From the NCBI GenBank assembly GCA_020696345.1, contig JAEHCK010000016.1, positions 1-54,983 on the forward strand: a DNA stretch of 54,983 bases, in the 5' to 3' direction. Of this stretch, positions 8,623 to 18,833 are shown piece after piece. The translations under genes and the position numbers were made by a program. The DNA comes from Thermoplasmata archaeon. GTDB taxonomy: Archaea > Thermoplasmatota > Penumbrarchaeia > JAEHCK01. Position 1 is the first letter of the stretch. The number at the start of each line of letters is the position of its first letter. Under the pieces are notes generated by a model. It worked only from the letters and a program-made list of their open reading frames with translations. It was not told the DNA's origin and searched no databases.

Positions 8623-9177
8623 AACATCACACTTTTTGGTAGGTCATAACATATTATTATTTGCTATATAACTATTGGTTTAATAGAAGAGAGTAAACTA
8701 GTTGGTCGAATAGCGGATTCAGGGGTAAGGGGTCACAATTAAGGGGTCACAATTCAGTTGTCTGTTGACAGTTGACAGTTGTTAGTTTTCAGTGTGATTA
8801 TATCTAACTGACAACTAGGAACTAGCATCTAGCAACTGTTTCTAGCTCCTGTTTATGTTGTTAAATAATCAGTTTGAGTTTGGTAGTTTGGATTTTCTTT
8901 GGGGGGTTAGAATTCTGATATTAATAAGTTATTTTTCGCAGGAATTCTAAGTTTCATCAATTTTATTCAAAAATTGTCTCGAGCTAAAAATTTCTATCGG
9001 AATTTTTACCCCTCTAACAAAAATAAGCTTGGACGTTGATTAATTCTTATTTTTGTGTATAGTTTGGGATTTATTCTTCATTTTTTATTCTTCAATTCTT
9101 ATCTACAATCGACCATTCACCATATCCTTGAACAAAAAATATTATTCTATCCAATCAAAACGTAAAACTGCAGTTAT
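8623..9177. other. Gene-free spacer with dispersed repeats
   Basis: No credible gene is seen on either strand. Content in order: a doubled AGGGGTCACAATT motif (about 8727-8754), a low-complexity stretch built from variants of TGACAGTTG/GTTAGTTTTCAGTG/ACTGACAACTAG (8755-8840), and a perfect inverted repeat TTAGAATTC...GAATTCTAA (8907-8915 and 8942-8950). Related sequences recur at 18610-18680 and 31150-31520. Confidence 0.6.
8907..8950. repeat. Inverted repeat TTAGAATTC / GAATTCTAA
   Basis: Nine-base perfect inverted repeat with a 26-base AT-rich spacer. A degenerate relative lies at 31154-31196 (TTAGAATTC...TTCTAA), also preceded by a G run. It may be the relic of a small palindromic element. 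Confidence 0.5.
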
Positions 9178-10581
9178 TTAAGATAGAACAACCCCACCAA
9201 TATACCAGCCCGCTAAAAATGTGCCGATCACGCTGCCCAGGTTGGCCAGCGCCATGACCATCAAAACCTTGATCACCTTATTACTAAAAAAATCTTTCAT
9301 GGTCTCGATGGTGCTTAACTTGCGAATATCCTGTACGGTTGGAGAGCGTACTTTTACCTCCACATAACCCGCCACCCAACCGGCCCCTATAGCCGGATTC
9401 AAGGATGTAATGGGCGCTGCAAAAAATGCGGTTGCTATCGAAAATGGATGACCAAACGCTATTGCCGCACCGATGGCCGAGCAGATACCGTTGATTATGA
9501 ACCAGGCAAGTAATGCATCATACAACTTTTCATATTCGCCAAAATATATTAAATAAATGAACATGGCTGCAAAAAGAATGGGTATCAAATAACCCACTAC
9601 TTTTAAGACACTGTAGCCTTTTTTCGGTGTATTTTCCAATCTCTTCAAACTTGGCAATTTCTCGGGATGTTTAATATTCTTCTTAATGCCCTTCAGATGC
9701 CCCGCGCCTACCACCGCCAGCACCCGGTTTTTCGTTCGTTTCTTCTTTTTGTCTTTTTGCACCCTAAGCTCAGATACACTCGACTCCCGACTCTCGACTC
9801 CTGACTCTTTAGACTCTCGACTCTTTAGACTCTTGACCCCTTCTCTCTTCTTGTACTTGACAAATCTCTTCTCGCTTCCATCCACATAACCATAGATCTT
9901 CTTCGAGATATATTGGTCACGCTCATCGATCAACGCTCTGGTCGCGTTTGGCACCACCGTGCGAAGCTCCTCCATCATAGCGGAGATCACATCTTCGTCC
10001 ATCATACGTTCCAGAAACACTTCTTTAGCAAGCTTATCAGCTTTTTCACTTTTGCCTTTTGCATTTTCACTTTTATTCTTTTTTACTTCATCAATCTTTG
10101 CTTCCAGCTCATGCTCAAGCTCCTCATCTATCCTGTCGTAACCTATCAACGCCTTGGTCGAATACCAGAACAACCGCAACTTCTCGCGGAGCGTCATCAA
10201 ACGCCAGGCACGGCGAAATGTGATCGTGATATCGCGGTCCACGAGTGCGATCTTCAAGTTGTTTTTTTTGGCGGTTTTGATAGCGGCTATCATTTCCGAA
10301 CCGGGTTCAACACCGAACTCGCGGCCCAATTTACGCTGGATCATGGCCAAAAACGTCTGGACCAGCAGTAAAAAACCCTTACCAGAGCGTAATACATCGA
10401 TTACTGTCGTGTTATCCCATTGATTCTTTTTGGTGATCGCTGAATACCTCTTGTCGCACAGCTCAACCGCAACAATATCTGGCTTATATTTCTCAATGGC
10501 CGATCGGACCTCTGCTACACTCTTTTTAGATATATGTGCAGTCCCTATCAGTATAATATTCTCGTTCACGATCTCTTCCAT
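9178..10581 (-). CDS. TraB/PrgY-family membrane protein
   Basis: 467 residues. The N-terminal domain begins ILIGTAHISKKSVAEV and contains VAVELCDKRY; with the later VVGAGHLKG these are the conserved GTAHxS, ExD-like and GxGH motifs of the TraB/PrgY/GumN family, thought to form a TIKI-like metalloprotease fold. The C-terminal 140 residues hold about four membrane helices. Founding members limit pheromone signalling in Enterococcus; the archaeal role is unknown. I chose the ATG at 10581 because upstream codons are translated 28-bp repeat DNA. Between the two halves, about residues 248-270 (SLKSRESKESGVESRES) are encoded by a minisatellite (9776-9837) that occurs elsewhere as noncoding DNA, apparently an in-frame insertion into a tolerant linker. 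Confidence 0.85.
   Translation of the reverse strand: MEEIVNENIILIGTAHISKKSVAEVRSAIEKYKPDIVAVELCDKRYSAITKKNQWDNTTVIDVLRSGKGFLLLVQTFLAMIQRKLGREFGVEPGSEMIAAIKTAKKNNLKIALVDRDITITFRRAWRLMTLREKLRLFWYSTKALIGYDRIDEELEHELEAKIDEVKKNKSENAKGKSEKADKLAKEVFLERMMDEDVISAMMEELRTVVPNATRALIDERDQYISKKIYGYVDGSEKRFVKYKKREGVKSLKSRESKESGVESRESSVSELRVQKDKKKKRTKNRVLAVVGAGHLKGIKKNIKHPEKLPSLKRLENTPKKGYSVLKVVGYLIPILFAAMFIYLIYFGEYEKLYDALLAWFIINGICSAIGAAIAFGHPFSIATAFFAAPITSLNPAIGAGWVAGYVEVKVRSPTVQDIRKLSTIETMKDFFSNKVIKVLMVMALANLGSVIGTFLAGWYIGGVVLS
9776..9837. repeat. GACTC minisatellite inside the TraB-family gene
   Basis: Copies of GACTCTCGACTC and GACTCTTTAGACTC alternate over about 60 bp. The same units form a noncoding tract at 31566-31617, beside lonB. 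Here the array is read in frame as Ser/Arg/Glu-rich linker. Confidence 0.75.
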
Positions 10582-10655
10582 TACAAATACACCAAAGCCA
10601 TTAAATGGTTTTTTTGTTCTGTTTATTGAATTATGATATTTATAGATTGGGTAGA

Positions 10656-10959
10656 AGGATGTTGGATATATCGTTGAGATGACGGGATGTTCTAAATGTA
10701 GCTGAGATTTCAGGATGTTGTAAATGTCGTTGAGATGGCAGGATGTTGTAAATGTCGTTGAGATGGCAGGATGCAAAATTAAGGTAATAGGTAATAGGTG
10801 GTAGGTAATAGGTATCTAGCCATCCAAATTGAAAACCTATAACCAATGACCTATAACCAATGACCTAACTTTAAGACATCCTAATAATAGATCGTAACGT
10901 CCAACATCCTAACAATTAATCGAAATATAGAACATCCTAATAATGAATTGTAATATATT
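10656..10959. repeat. Two-armed 28-bp repeat array, locus 1
   Basis: The left arm has four units of exactly 28 bp starting at 10656, 10684, 10712 and 10740; the last two are identical and begin AGGATGTTGTAAATGTCG. The right arm has three units with the same 28-bp period starting at 10876, 10904 and 10932, each beginning ACATCCTAA. The GGATGT of the left arm and ACATCC of the right arm face each other as a large imperfect palindrome. The centre (10768-10875) holds its own short repeats (GGTAATAGGTAATAGG against CCTATAACCAATGACC). There are no unique spacers, so it is not a CRISPR array. The right arm ends about 50 bp before the TSP3 gene. Confidence 0.85.
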
Positions 10960-10978
10960 GTTTCATGATACAGAAAAC

Positions 10979-10986
10979 TTTAAATC
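10979..10986 (+). promoter_or_regulatory. TATA box of the TSP3-repeat gene
   Basis: TTTAAAT lies 23-30 bases before the ATG at 11009, with a purine-rich BRE-like AGAAAAC just upstream. This is the normal distance from TATA box to transcription start in archaea, so the mRNA is probably leaderless and the ATG at 11009 is the start. Confidence 0.45.
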
Positions 10987-11008
10987 CAAAAGATCGATAA
11001 TTAGAACC

Positions 11009-13846
11009 ATGGCTAAAAAAGGTTGGGGCGAGTCAAAAACTTTCAAAGAAGACCCTTCGCTCCAATCAACACCCACCGATTCTACCCAAAAAAGGTCAAC
11101 GAAAAGATCATCGAAAAAATTAACCAAAGGTTCCCGTGAGCACGAACCTACCAGATCTAGAGCCATTACTAAGAAAAAATCTGTTAATATGTTCAAACAG
11201 ACCAATAAATTCGTGAAGATCTTGGGCATTATTATTTTCTTGATGATGATCTTAGCGGCAACGCTGTGCTATTTGTATTTGTACATTGATTTTGCACCGG
11301 ACGATAACGGGCTCCCGGAGGTTCTGGAGGACAGTGATGATGATGGTCTGGATGATACTTGGGAAGTTACCCATGAGCTCGACCCGAACAATCCGGATAC
11401 GGACGATGACGGCATGCCAGACGGCTGGGAGGTACAGTTTGATCTGGCGCCAAAAGACCCCAACGATGCTGAACTCGACGCCGATCTTGACGGGTTTGAC
11501 CAAAACCAAAATGAGCAATTGGACATTAATGAATATTACACAAATCTCGAAGAATATCAACATGGTACGAACCCGAAGAACCCCGATACCGATGGCGATG
11601 GTATGAGTGACGGCTGGGAAATATATTATTTGTATAAATGTTTGGAGTTAAAAGATAATATTCTTAAGTATAATCCTCCGGGAAAGCGTGAATACAATTA
11701 TACGCTCGACCCCACTAACCCGACAGATGCCGATCAAGACATTGATGTTGACCATAGTTTCCATTTTGCAAATGATGGTTTAACAAATCTTCAAGAGTTC
11801 CTCAACAGAACTGACCCGACCAGACCTGATACCGATGGAGATAATTTAACCGATTTCGATGAGCTTGTAATATATGGAACCAACCCGTTGAAACTCGACA
11901 CCGACGGCGATGGTCTTTATGATGGTTGGGAAGTTAAATTTGGCTCTGCCAGTGTTGGTTTGAGTCCAATTTCAAATGATACCAACGGTAATAGTGTACC
12001 GGATACACGCGAGGACTTGGATAATGATTCATTGTACAATCTATTGGAGTTTCACCTTGGAACCTCACCGGTTGACCCCGACACTGATGGTGATTGTCTA
12101 CCAGACGACTGGGAGGAAGAGTACCGCACCAAGCCAATATCTCAAGACGCCAGCGGCGACCCAGACAATGATGGTCTGACCAATCTTTTGGAGTTTTCCC
12201 ATTGGACCGACCCGAACAACCCGGACACCGACGGCGATGGTTTAACGGACGGTGATGAGTTGATCTTGGGATTTCCAGGAATGCTTATCAAAGGGATCTA
12301 TTATTCCACTCCGGACACGCCCAGGTATTTCACAAATGCTACGAACAATGATACTGACAGTGATGGGATCCCCGATGGCCAGGAGGTAATAAAAGGCGAG
12401 GACGGGTACATTACAAACGCAACAAACAATGATACTGATGGTGATGAAGTTTATGATAAGGAAGAGATAGACTACGGTGATGATGGATTTATTACTAACC
12501 CGACCAATATTGATACCGATGGTGATTGGCTCACCGATAAATATGAAATAGATGCATTCTTGAATAGAATAGTGGGTTATGACACCACACCAACCTCGAA
12601 GGATCGTGACGGGGACGGACTGCTTGATGGTGAGGAGATCCTTACCGATTTTCACCCTTTCTCGAATTACGATCCTAATTTATATGGCCGTATCGAGACC
12701 GGGTTTGTTGATACAATATTTGGCAGGGTGAACACAGATGCAATAGATGGTACCGATCCCACCAACCCGGATACCGATGGTGACGGCATGAGCGATGGCT
12801 GGGAGACAAAGCGTGGGTTTGCCAATAGAAGCCAGCTCAGTTTAATACAATTTTTTGATAATTTGTATAAAAGAACCGATTATTATAATATGTTAATAAA
12901 CAACAATGAAGTTTCAGGTGTCTGGCTCGTAAATCCGCTCGATCATGTCGATCACGATGAGGACCCTGATCACGACGGGTATGATCATGATGGAGATAAA
13001 ACCATTACGGGCTCAGAAGAATTCAGAAATGTTGATGAGTTCAAATGGCAGACCGACCCACTTGGTTGGGACTCTGACCAGGATGGAATGAGTGATGGTT
13101 GGGAGGTAGCCTTCTTTAGCTCGGAATTTAAAAGTCCGGACCCCACAAAGGACGATCACGACCTGGACAACGATAATGATGGAGTTGTTTATTACATAAA
13201 TAATAAGAGATATCAGGAGAGATTTACGAACCTGAAAGAATATCGTACCGGTGTGGATCTGAACAAAGACGGAATAATTGACCATGGTACCACCGACCCG
13301 AACTATAATGACTCGTATTATCGCGATGCATGGTTCGCCGATGATGACGGCGACGGCCTGGTGAACGGTTGGGAGCTGATCTTTAATGGTACCACGAAAA
13401 ACTCGGAGGGGTATACACCATATTCGGTTATGCCCGGGTTATTTGATCCTACAAAAAAGGACAGCGATGGCCTTGGGGAAGACGACGGTGATGCGGATTA
13501 TGATAAAGATGGGGATACAAACCTCCAGGAACAGTTCACCGAGGGGCGTGAGAATATTAATGATATTATGAATGCGCCCGGTTGTTCGGACCCAACAGAT
13601 CCGAACATGACGCCAAAAACAATTAAATTATCATATACATCATCAACTTCATCACGTTCACGCTCAAGCTCAAGTTCAACCTCAAGCTCAACCTTAGATA
13701 ACCTTGACAAACACGATGAGACCAAGCATTCTGCGGTTGCGGTATCAGAAAAAAACACTCTGAGTACGATCGTATCATTTACAATGATAATGATGAATTA
13801 TCGTGAGCGTTTCATCCTTTCCGATGCAGTGAAGATCTATAAATAA
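11009..13846 (+). CDS. Membrane-anchored thrombospondin type 3 repeat protein
   Basis: 945 residues. A basic N-terminal cytoplasmic segment of about 68 residues precedes a single membrane helix (69-93: KILGIIIFLMMILAATLCYLY-like), so the bulk is outside the cell. The outer part is a long series of calcium-binding type 3 repeats of the form DxDxDGxxDGWE / NPxxPDTDGDG, about twenty in all, alternating with short inserts (LTNLQEF, LTDxDE). Such proteins form stiff calcium-dependent stalks in archaeal and bacterial surface layers. The C-terminus has a Ser/Arg-rich stretch (TSSTSSRSRSSSSSTSSS) and no sorting signal I recognise. It faces the large beta-helix surface gene in the same direction 148 bp downstream. 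Substrate or partner unknown. Confidence 0.88.
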   Translation: MAKKGWGESKTFKEDPSLQSTPTDSTQKRSTKRSSKKLTKGSREHEPTRSRAITKKKSVNMFKQTNKFVKILGIIIFLMMILAATLCYLYLYIDFAPDDNGLPEVLEDSDDDGLDDTWEVTHELDPNNPDTDDDGMPDGWEVQFDLAPKDPNDAELDADLDGFDQNQNEQLDINEYYTNLEEYQHGTNPKNPDTDGDGMSDGWEIYYLYKCLELKDNILKYNPPGKREYNYTLDPTNPTDADQDIDVDHSFHFANDGLTNLQEFLNRTDPTRPDTDGDNLTDFDELVIYGTNPLKLDTDGDGLYDGWEVKFGSASVGLSPISNDTNGNSVPDTREDLDNDSLYNLLEFHLGTSPVDPDTDGDCLPDDWEEEYRTKPISQDASGDPDNDGLTNLLEFSHWTDPNNPDTDGDGLTDGDELILGFPGMLIKGIYYSTPDTPRYFTNATNNDTDSDGIPDGQEVIKGEDGYITNATNNDTDGDEVYDKEEIDYGDDGFITNPTNIDTDGDWLTDKYEIDAFLNRIVGYDTTPTSKDRDGDGLLDGEEILTDFHPFSNYDPNLYGRIETGFVDTIFGRVNTDAIDGTDPTNPDTDGDGMSDGWETKRGFANRSQLSLIQFFDNLYKRTDYYNMLINNNEVSGVWLVNPLDHVDHDEDPDHDGYDHDGDKTITGSEEFRNVDEFKWQTDPLGWDSDQDGMSDGWEVAFFSSEFKSPDPTKDDHDLDNDNDGVVYYINNKRYQERFTNLKEYRTGVDLNKDGIIDHGTTDPNYNDSYYRDAWFADDDGDGLVNGWELIFNGTTKNSEGYTPYSVMPGLFDPTKKDSDGLGEDDGDADYDKDGDTNLQEQFTEGRENINDIMNAPGCSDPTDPNMTPKTIKLSYTSSTSSRSRSSSSSTSSSTLDNLDKHDETKHSAVAVSEKNTLSTIVSFTMIMMNYRERFILSDAVKIYK

Positions 13847-13994
13847 TAATATTTGTGTGGAAGTGATAATTGAATATCTAAAATAATACTATAAATAGTT
13901 ATATTGTTTTTTTAAATTAAAAATTCGATGTTCATCCGATAAAATATAAATAATCATACAATCAATGATAGAATTATCGCATTGGTGTAGAATC

Positions 13995-16900
13995 ATGATA
14001 TTAAAAAAGAAAAGGACCGTGCTTGGCCAGACCATACTTGTGATAGTGCTGTTGTTGTTTGCATTTGGCGGTAACATACTCTGGGAGTTCCCCGGAAGTG
14101 TGCGCGCGGGTACAGATATTGCCGGCCCCGAGGTCTGGGGCACCTGGACAAATGCAAGCAGCCCTTATTATATCAACGAGAATATCACCGTACCATATAA
14201 TAAAACCCTGATAATCGAGCCCGGAGTTAAGGTGATCTGCAACGGCAGCTACCAGATCCTGGTTGGCGGCATCCTGTTTGCAAACGGTACTAAGACGAAT
14301 AGAATAGAATTCGACGGGAATGACACAGGCAGTGCTGATTATTATTGGAGCGGTTTGAAGTTCAATGCAACAGGTACAGGTAGTCTGCAGAATTGCACTA
14401 TCCGTAATGCAACCACAGGATTAACACTGGATAATTCGAAAGATATTATAATAACCAACTGTAGTATTTATTCGAATTATAATGGACTGATAATCCAAAA
14501 CCAGTCTCAAAATAATTCTATTATCAATTGTAAGATTTATAATAATTACAGAGGCGTGTTGATACACAACAGCTTGAAAAATCGTTTCTTTGGAGGTGAA
14601 ATTGCCGCAAATAGTAACCAAGGCTTATTGATACAATCATCTTCAAATAATATTTTTAACAATATCGAGGTATTTAACAACGGTATGTATGGTATAGATT
14701 TTACAGGTCAGTCAACAAATAATCTTATCACCAACTCGGAAATATATTCAAATAATTACGATGAATCTTTCTTATACGGCCTGATCTTTCGAGTGGGTGC
14801 AACTGACAACTCAGTAATAAACACCTATGTTTATAATAATAATGTTTATCTGTGGGATGTTGCAAATTCAAATATCATCTTTCAAGACTGTAATCTATCC
14901 CTGTTAGTTATTGACAATACGGATAATGTAACAATTAAAGATTGCGATTTCTGGAACGATGACTATGGAAATCTATATCTGAACGAGGCAACCGACATTG
15001 AGATCAATAATTGCGAATTCTACACCGATTACATAAATTTAGATCTTGAATGGTCAACAAGTATTGAAATTTTAAATTGTGAAATAACTAATATATATCC
15101 TTACGGCTATAGTGTGGGCATATTATTAGATGAATGCAATAACGTTCTAGTTCGATCAATCGAGATATTTTCTATACCTGGTTCGGGTGTGATCTGTGGA
15201 AATAGCGATTTTTTCCGGCTCGAAAATTGTGTAATTTCGAATAATACCGGCACGGGTGTTGTGATAGATAATTATTCAGATCATATTTCCCTGATAGATA
15301 ATACTATTTCGAACAATGGTGGTTATGGCATAGAATTGGATAGTGTATCGAACATTTCGATTGATAACTGTAGGATCTTTGATAACGGCGAATATGGGTT
15401 AAATATACAACAAACAAATGACGTGACGATAAATGAGGGAATAATTAAAAATAATGTTAATGCTGGAATACGAGCAGAAAATTCGAAAAGAATATCCATA
15501 TATAACACGGAGATCAAAAATAATTATGGCGAGGGTGTGGAACTTTATAAGAGCAGCATATATTTGGAGAATTGTACATTATCTTCAAATCAAGGTAAAG
15601 AGGTCAGGCTCTCTTCATATTCCACGGTTTATATGATAAACAGCACTTATGAATATGAATCTCAAATATTTTTCACCGATTCTATGGGCCAATTCTATTT
15701 GGGTTGGCTGCTTGATATCCGAGTTCAGACACCTGCAGGCACACCTGCGGCTGATACTACCATAACACTGGTCGACCAGACGGGCACCATGGAGAACACC
15801 ACCGAGCATGTAACCGATGCCGCCGGGATGGTTAAGCAAATAATTTGCTATGACCAGCTAATTTCTAAATATGATATTTTCGAATATAATCCATATAATA
15901 TTACTGCATATAAACCGACCATCGGGGTTGCCTTTAAAAGTGTTGATATCGAGAGTTCACAAACTTTGAAAATGATCTTGGAACCCATTGACCTAATACC
16001 TAAGGATATAATTTTTTCCTGGCCACAACAATTAATACCTGTAAATGAATCCTTCAATATCTCTCTGGAATTAACGAATTCCGGAGCAAACACATTGTAT
16101 AATATTGAGGCATTATGTGAGATCATTGGTACCAGTTTTCATACTGCTTTTCCAAAAAACATACCATCTGTTAGCCCGGGAACCAAAGTCTATGACCTGA
16201 TCGAATATCCGCTCATTTCAAAACCGGGCGAATATATTGTTAGAATCTCAATAGATAGTGATAATACTGTCATAGAAATAAATGAGAATAATAATGAAAT
16301 AAGCCGTGGCTTTTCAATTGTCACGCGCCCCGTGGCAGTTTTGGAGGCAAATAGAACGGTAGTCTATGAAGGCGAGCCCATCACATTTTCTGCGGGAAAA
16401 TCCACGGGTCAAGTTGCCATTCTGGAATACATATTTAATTTCAATGACGGTAGTCCTGAAGCAAGATTAAAAACCATAAATTCTATAGAACATACCTTTA
16501 ACTTGACCGGGTATTATCATGTGACATTGGAAGTCATAGATATCAATGGTATCTCCGGTGAGATAGATATAATGACCATCACCGTAAATGAACACCCCGA
16601 TCCAAAACCACCCGAAGATCTGCCTGTTGCGAATTTTACCATCTCCCCCTCTACAGGAAACATCACAACCAGTTTTGTTTTTGACCCATCAACCTCTTCT
16701 CCATCATCAGGTGCGAGTATAGATTCTTATAGATGGACATTTGGCGATAACACCACGAGCAGCTGGGTTAAACCTGTCCATAATTATGAGGATGATGGTG
16801 TTTATAAAGTGACCCTGAAGGTGGAAGACTCGCTCGGTAAGGTTAGCATCGAACTCGATCGGATATTAGTGGTCATTAATCTTCCGCCAAAGATCGATCT

Positions 16901-18425
16901 TGTGGTCAGCAATGATATAGTTAGGGTAGGTGAACCTGTTATTTTCAATGCTAGTAATACCTATGACCTCGATGATACACTAGCAGAACCGCAGGCACGA
17001 TTCATTTGGTATTTTGGCGATCCTGATAATACTAAATACTCTGAGAACTCAATTTTATATCCCGACGGTAAATTTGACAAGGTCTCGCAATTTGTTTATT
17101 CCGAGCCAGGAGAATATATTGTTACTCTGGTGGTTTACGACGATGATGGTGGGCGAAGCCAGATTACGCGAACCATTCAGGTGTTACCAGCGATAAATAA
17201 TGTAATAAACGGGAATGCAACGGACAAGAATGATGATGGAGCATTATATAACGCTATTCTGGCTCTTTCTATTATATTAATTATTATAATCGGTATTATT
17301 TTCATAATAGTTCGTAATCGTAAAAAAAGAGACATAAGCCGCAAGACACAGGAGACCGAGCCCGATCTGCGTTCGGACCGAGCGTATGATCATAATTTTG
17401 ATGATGATCCTAACTACTCCGATGAAGAATTGGGATCGACCTTATATGGTGATGAAGATGAAGATACTCGTGACCACTTTGATCCGGGGAATGAAGGGTC
17501 CGGCGGAAAGGAAATAGCCAACAAAACCGATAAAAAGAAATCGAAGAACCAAAGGGTCGATAAAACTGGCTCTAGCCTTAGTTCTACCTCTACCATGCGC
17601 ACCAGCACGATGAAGCCGCTGGTTGTAGAGGTGTCGCCATCTGAAGAAAACGTAGTTGCCTGGAAAGATGAATCCAGCGCACAGGAGCACATAATCTCCT
17701 TGGCCGATGTCGAGGTGGTTTCCGACCAGGCGTTGTTAGGTGCAACCAGGATCGGCGTCGATGATGAGGAAGAAGAGTTTGAGTATGATCATATCGAGGA
17801 TATATATGAAAAAGGAACCGACTCTGTTGATTGGGGGGTCCCCTCAGATCCTGATTATAATGGCGAGCGCGATGGTGATGTTGATGGTAATGGTATTAGT
17901 GATGCAGAGGAAGAAGATGTATGGGTAGATGAAGAAGAACCGTTTGATGAATATGATATCGAAGATCTTGAGCCTGAACAAGAGCACTTGGTCTTCGAGT
18001 TCGAAGAGGATGGTGAGACGAAAACCAAGGAGCTGGTGGTTGAGGCCTCGCCAGAGCAATTCGAAACCGGCCCGAGTTCGGTGCATAAAAAGAGACCGAA
18101 ACAAAAAGGTGACCGGCTAATTGCTATACCCGGTGTGGGTTTTGTGAAACGTAGCGACCTTCGAATGGCAGTTGGTCTACCGCCCGAAGATATCGACGGA
18201 TTTAAGGCTGATGATCTTAAGTATGAGGAGATACCGATCCCGGATGGTGTGCCGCTTAAGATCGATTATTCTTTGGTATCGGAGCCCGAACTCTGCTGTA
18301 AATGGTGCGATAAACCAATTAAAAGCAAATACATCAAGTTCCGGCGTAAAGAGAAGGATGGCACGAAGTTTTCTATTATGGGCCCGTTCTGCTCACCCGA
18401 ATGTGCAAGTAAGTTCAGTAAATAG
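13995..18425 (+). CDS. Giant beta-helix/CARDB/PKD surface protein with intracellular acidic tail and zinc finger
   Basis: 1476 residues. Signal sequence (KKKRTVLGQTILVIVLLLFA), then a right-handed parallel beta-helix of NosD/pectate-lyase type (about 55-560) with many N-N-x-G-I/V turns, a short Ig-like domain, a CARDB-like domain (about 660-770), and three PKD domains (starting near 778, 877 and 963; typical WTFGDNTT and HTFNLTGYYHVTLEV strands). A membrane helix follows (about 1085-1107, ALSIILIIIIGIIFIIV), then RNRKKR and some 360 cytoplasmic residues that are strongly acidic and include a TSP3-like DGDVDGNGISDAEEED. The last 44 residues hold CxxC...CxxxC (CKWC, then CSPEC), a probable zinc finger. 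The start has a GGTG sequence eight bases upstream; an in-frame ATG at 13965 is the alternative. The long tail suggests the protein reports or anchors to something inside the cell. Confidence 0.85.
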   Translation: MILKKKRTVLGQTILVIVLLLFAFGGNILWEFPGSVRAGTDIAGPEVWGTWTNASSPYYINENITVPYNKTLIIEPGVKVICNGSYQILVGGILFANGTKTNRIEFDGNDTGSADYYWSGLKFNATGTGSLQNCTIRNATTGLTLDNSKDIIITNCSIYSNYNGLIIQNQSQNNSIINCKIYNNYRGVLIHNSLKNRFFGGEIAANSNQGLLIQSSSNNIFNNIEVFNNGMYGIDFTGQSTNNLITNSEIYSNNYDESFLYGLIFRVGATDNSVINTYVYNNNVYLWDVANSNIIFQDCNLSLLVIDNTDNVTIKDCDFWNDDYGNLYLNEATDIEINNCEFYTDYINLDLEWSTSIEILNCEITNIYPYGYSVGILLDECNNVLVRSIEIFSIPGSGVICGNSDFFRLENCVISNNTGTGVVIDNYSDHISLIDNTISNNGGYGIELDSVSNISIDNCRIFDNGEYGLNIQQTNDVTINEGIIKNNVNAGIRAENSKRISIYNTEIKNNYGEGVELYKSSIYLENCTLSSNQGKEVRLSSYSTVYMINSTYEYESQIFFTDSMGQFYLGWLLDIRVQTPAGTPAADTTITLVDQTGTMENTTEHVTDAAGMVKQIICYDQLISKYDIFEYNPYNITAYKPTIGVAFKSVDIESSQTLKMILEPIDLIPKDIIFSWPQQLIPVNESFNISLELTNSGANTLYNIEALCEIIGTSFHTAFPKNIPSVSPGTKVYDLIEYPLISKPGEYIVRISIDSDNTVIEINENNNEISRGFSIVTRPVAVLEANRTVVYEGEPITFSAGKSTGQVAILEYIFNFNDGSPEARLKTINSIEHTFNLTGYYHVTLEVIDINGISGEIDIMTITVNEHPDPKPPEDLPVANFTISPSTGNITTSFVFDPSTSSPSSGASIDSYRWTFGDNTTSSWVKPVHNYEDDGVYKVTLKVEDSLGKVSIELDRILVVINLPPKIDLVVSNDIVRVGEPVIFNASNTYDLDDTLAEPQARFIWYFGDPDNTKYSENSILYPDGKFDKVSQFVYSEPGEYIVTLVVYDDDGGRSQITRTIQVLPAINNVINGNATDKNDDGALYNAILALSIILIIIIGIIFIIVRNRKKRDISRKTQETEPDLRSDRAYDHNFDDDPNYSDEELGSTLYGDEDEDTRDHFDPGNEGSGGKEIANKTDKKKSKNQRVDKTGSSLSSTSTMRTSTMKPLVVEVSPSEENVVAWKDESSAQEHIISLADVEVVSDQALLGATRIGVDDEEEEFEYDHIEDIYEKGTDSVDWGVPSDPDYNGERDGDVDGNGISDAEEEDVWVDEEEPFDEYDIEDLEPEQEHLVFEFEEDGETKTKELVVEASPEQFETGPSSVHKKRPKQKGDRLIAIPGVGFVKRSDLRMAVGLPPEDIDGFKADDLKYEEIPIPDGVPLKIDYSLVSEPELCCKWCDKPIKSKYIKFRRKEKDGTKFSIMGPFCSPECASKFSK

Positions 18426-18833
18426 TCTTGGATTAGTCCATAGAGTCGGGAGCCGTGGCCTTCGGTCAAGCCTTCGGCCGACCACTATGATTATTTAATA
18501 AACAGAATCGTTTGGTGAGGGGTGACCGTTTCGACTAGTTATCGATGGAAAGCACTGGGGGAGGGGTGTAAAATGGATAAGTTAGTGTTTACTGGTCGAG
18601 GGTCAAAAAAGTTTTCAGTTTTTAGTTGCTAGTTGCCAGTGTGAGATCATTACACTGAAAACAGTCAACTGACAACTATCAAGTTGAGAGAGTCGGAAGC
18701 CGGAAGGAGTGATGTGTAAATATCAAAGTAAAACGAATTAACCAGAAAATATTTTAAATATGACGAGTAATATCATCCCCAATTACCTCAGGCATTGTCT
18801 ATAATTCAATAACGTTAAATTTCAGGTGTACAG
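18426..18833. other. Gene-free spacer with dispersed repeats
   Basis: No gene seen. It holds a GC-rich inverted repeat (GTCGG...CCTTCGGCCGAC, about 18446-18483) and, at 18610-18680, the GTTTTCAGT...ACTGAAAAC palindrome with internal CAGTGT/ACACTG and flanking AGTTGCTAGTTG and GTCAACTGACAACT, related to 8755-8840. The last 50 bases are the leader of the downstream site-2 protease. Confidence 0.55.

Noticed and set aside
10582..10776. 65-residue N-terminal extension of the TraB-family protein
   Set aside because: These codons translate the 28-bp repeat array; homologues begin close to the ATG at 10581.
10656..10959. CRISPR array (28-bp periodic repeats)
   Set aside because: Neighbouring units are contiguous and share similarity along their whole length, with no unique spacers; the array reverses orientation in the middle and no cas gene is in the window.
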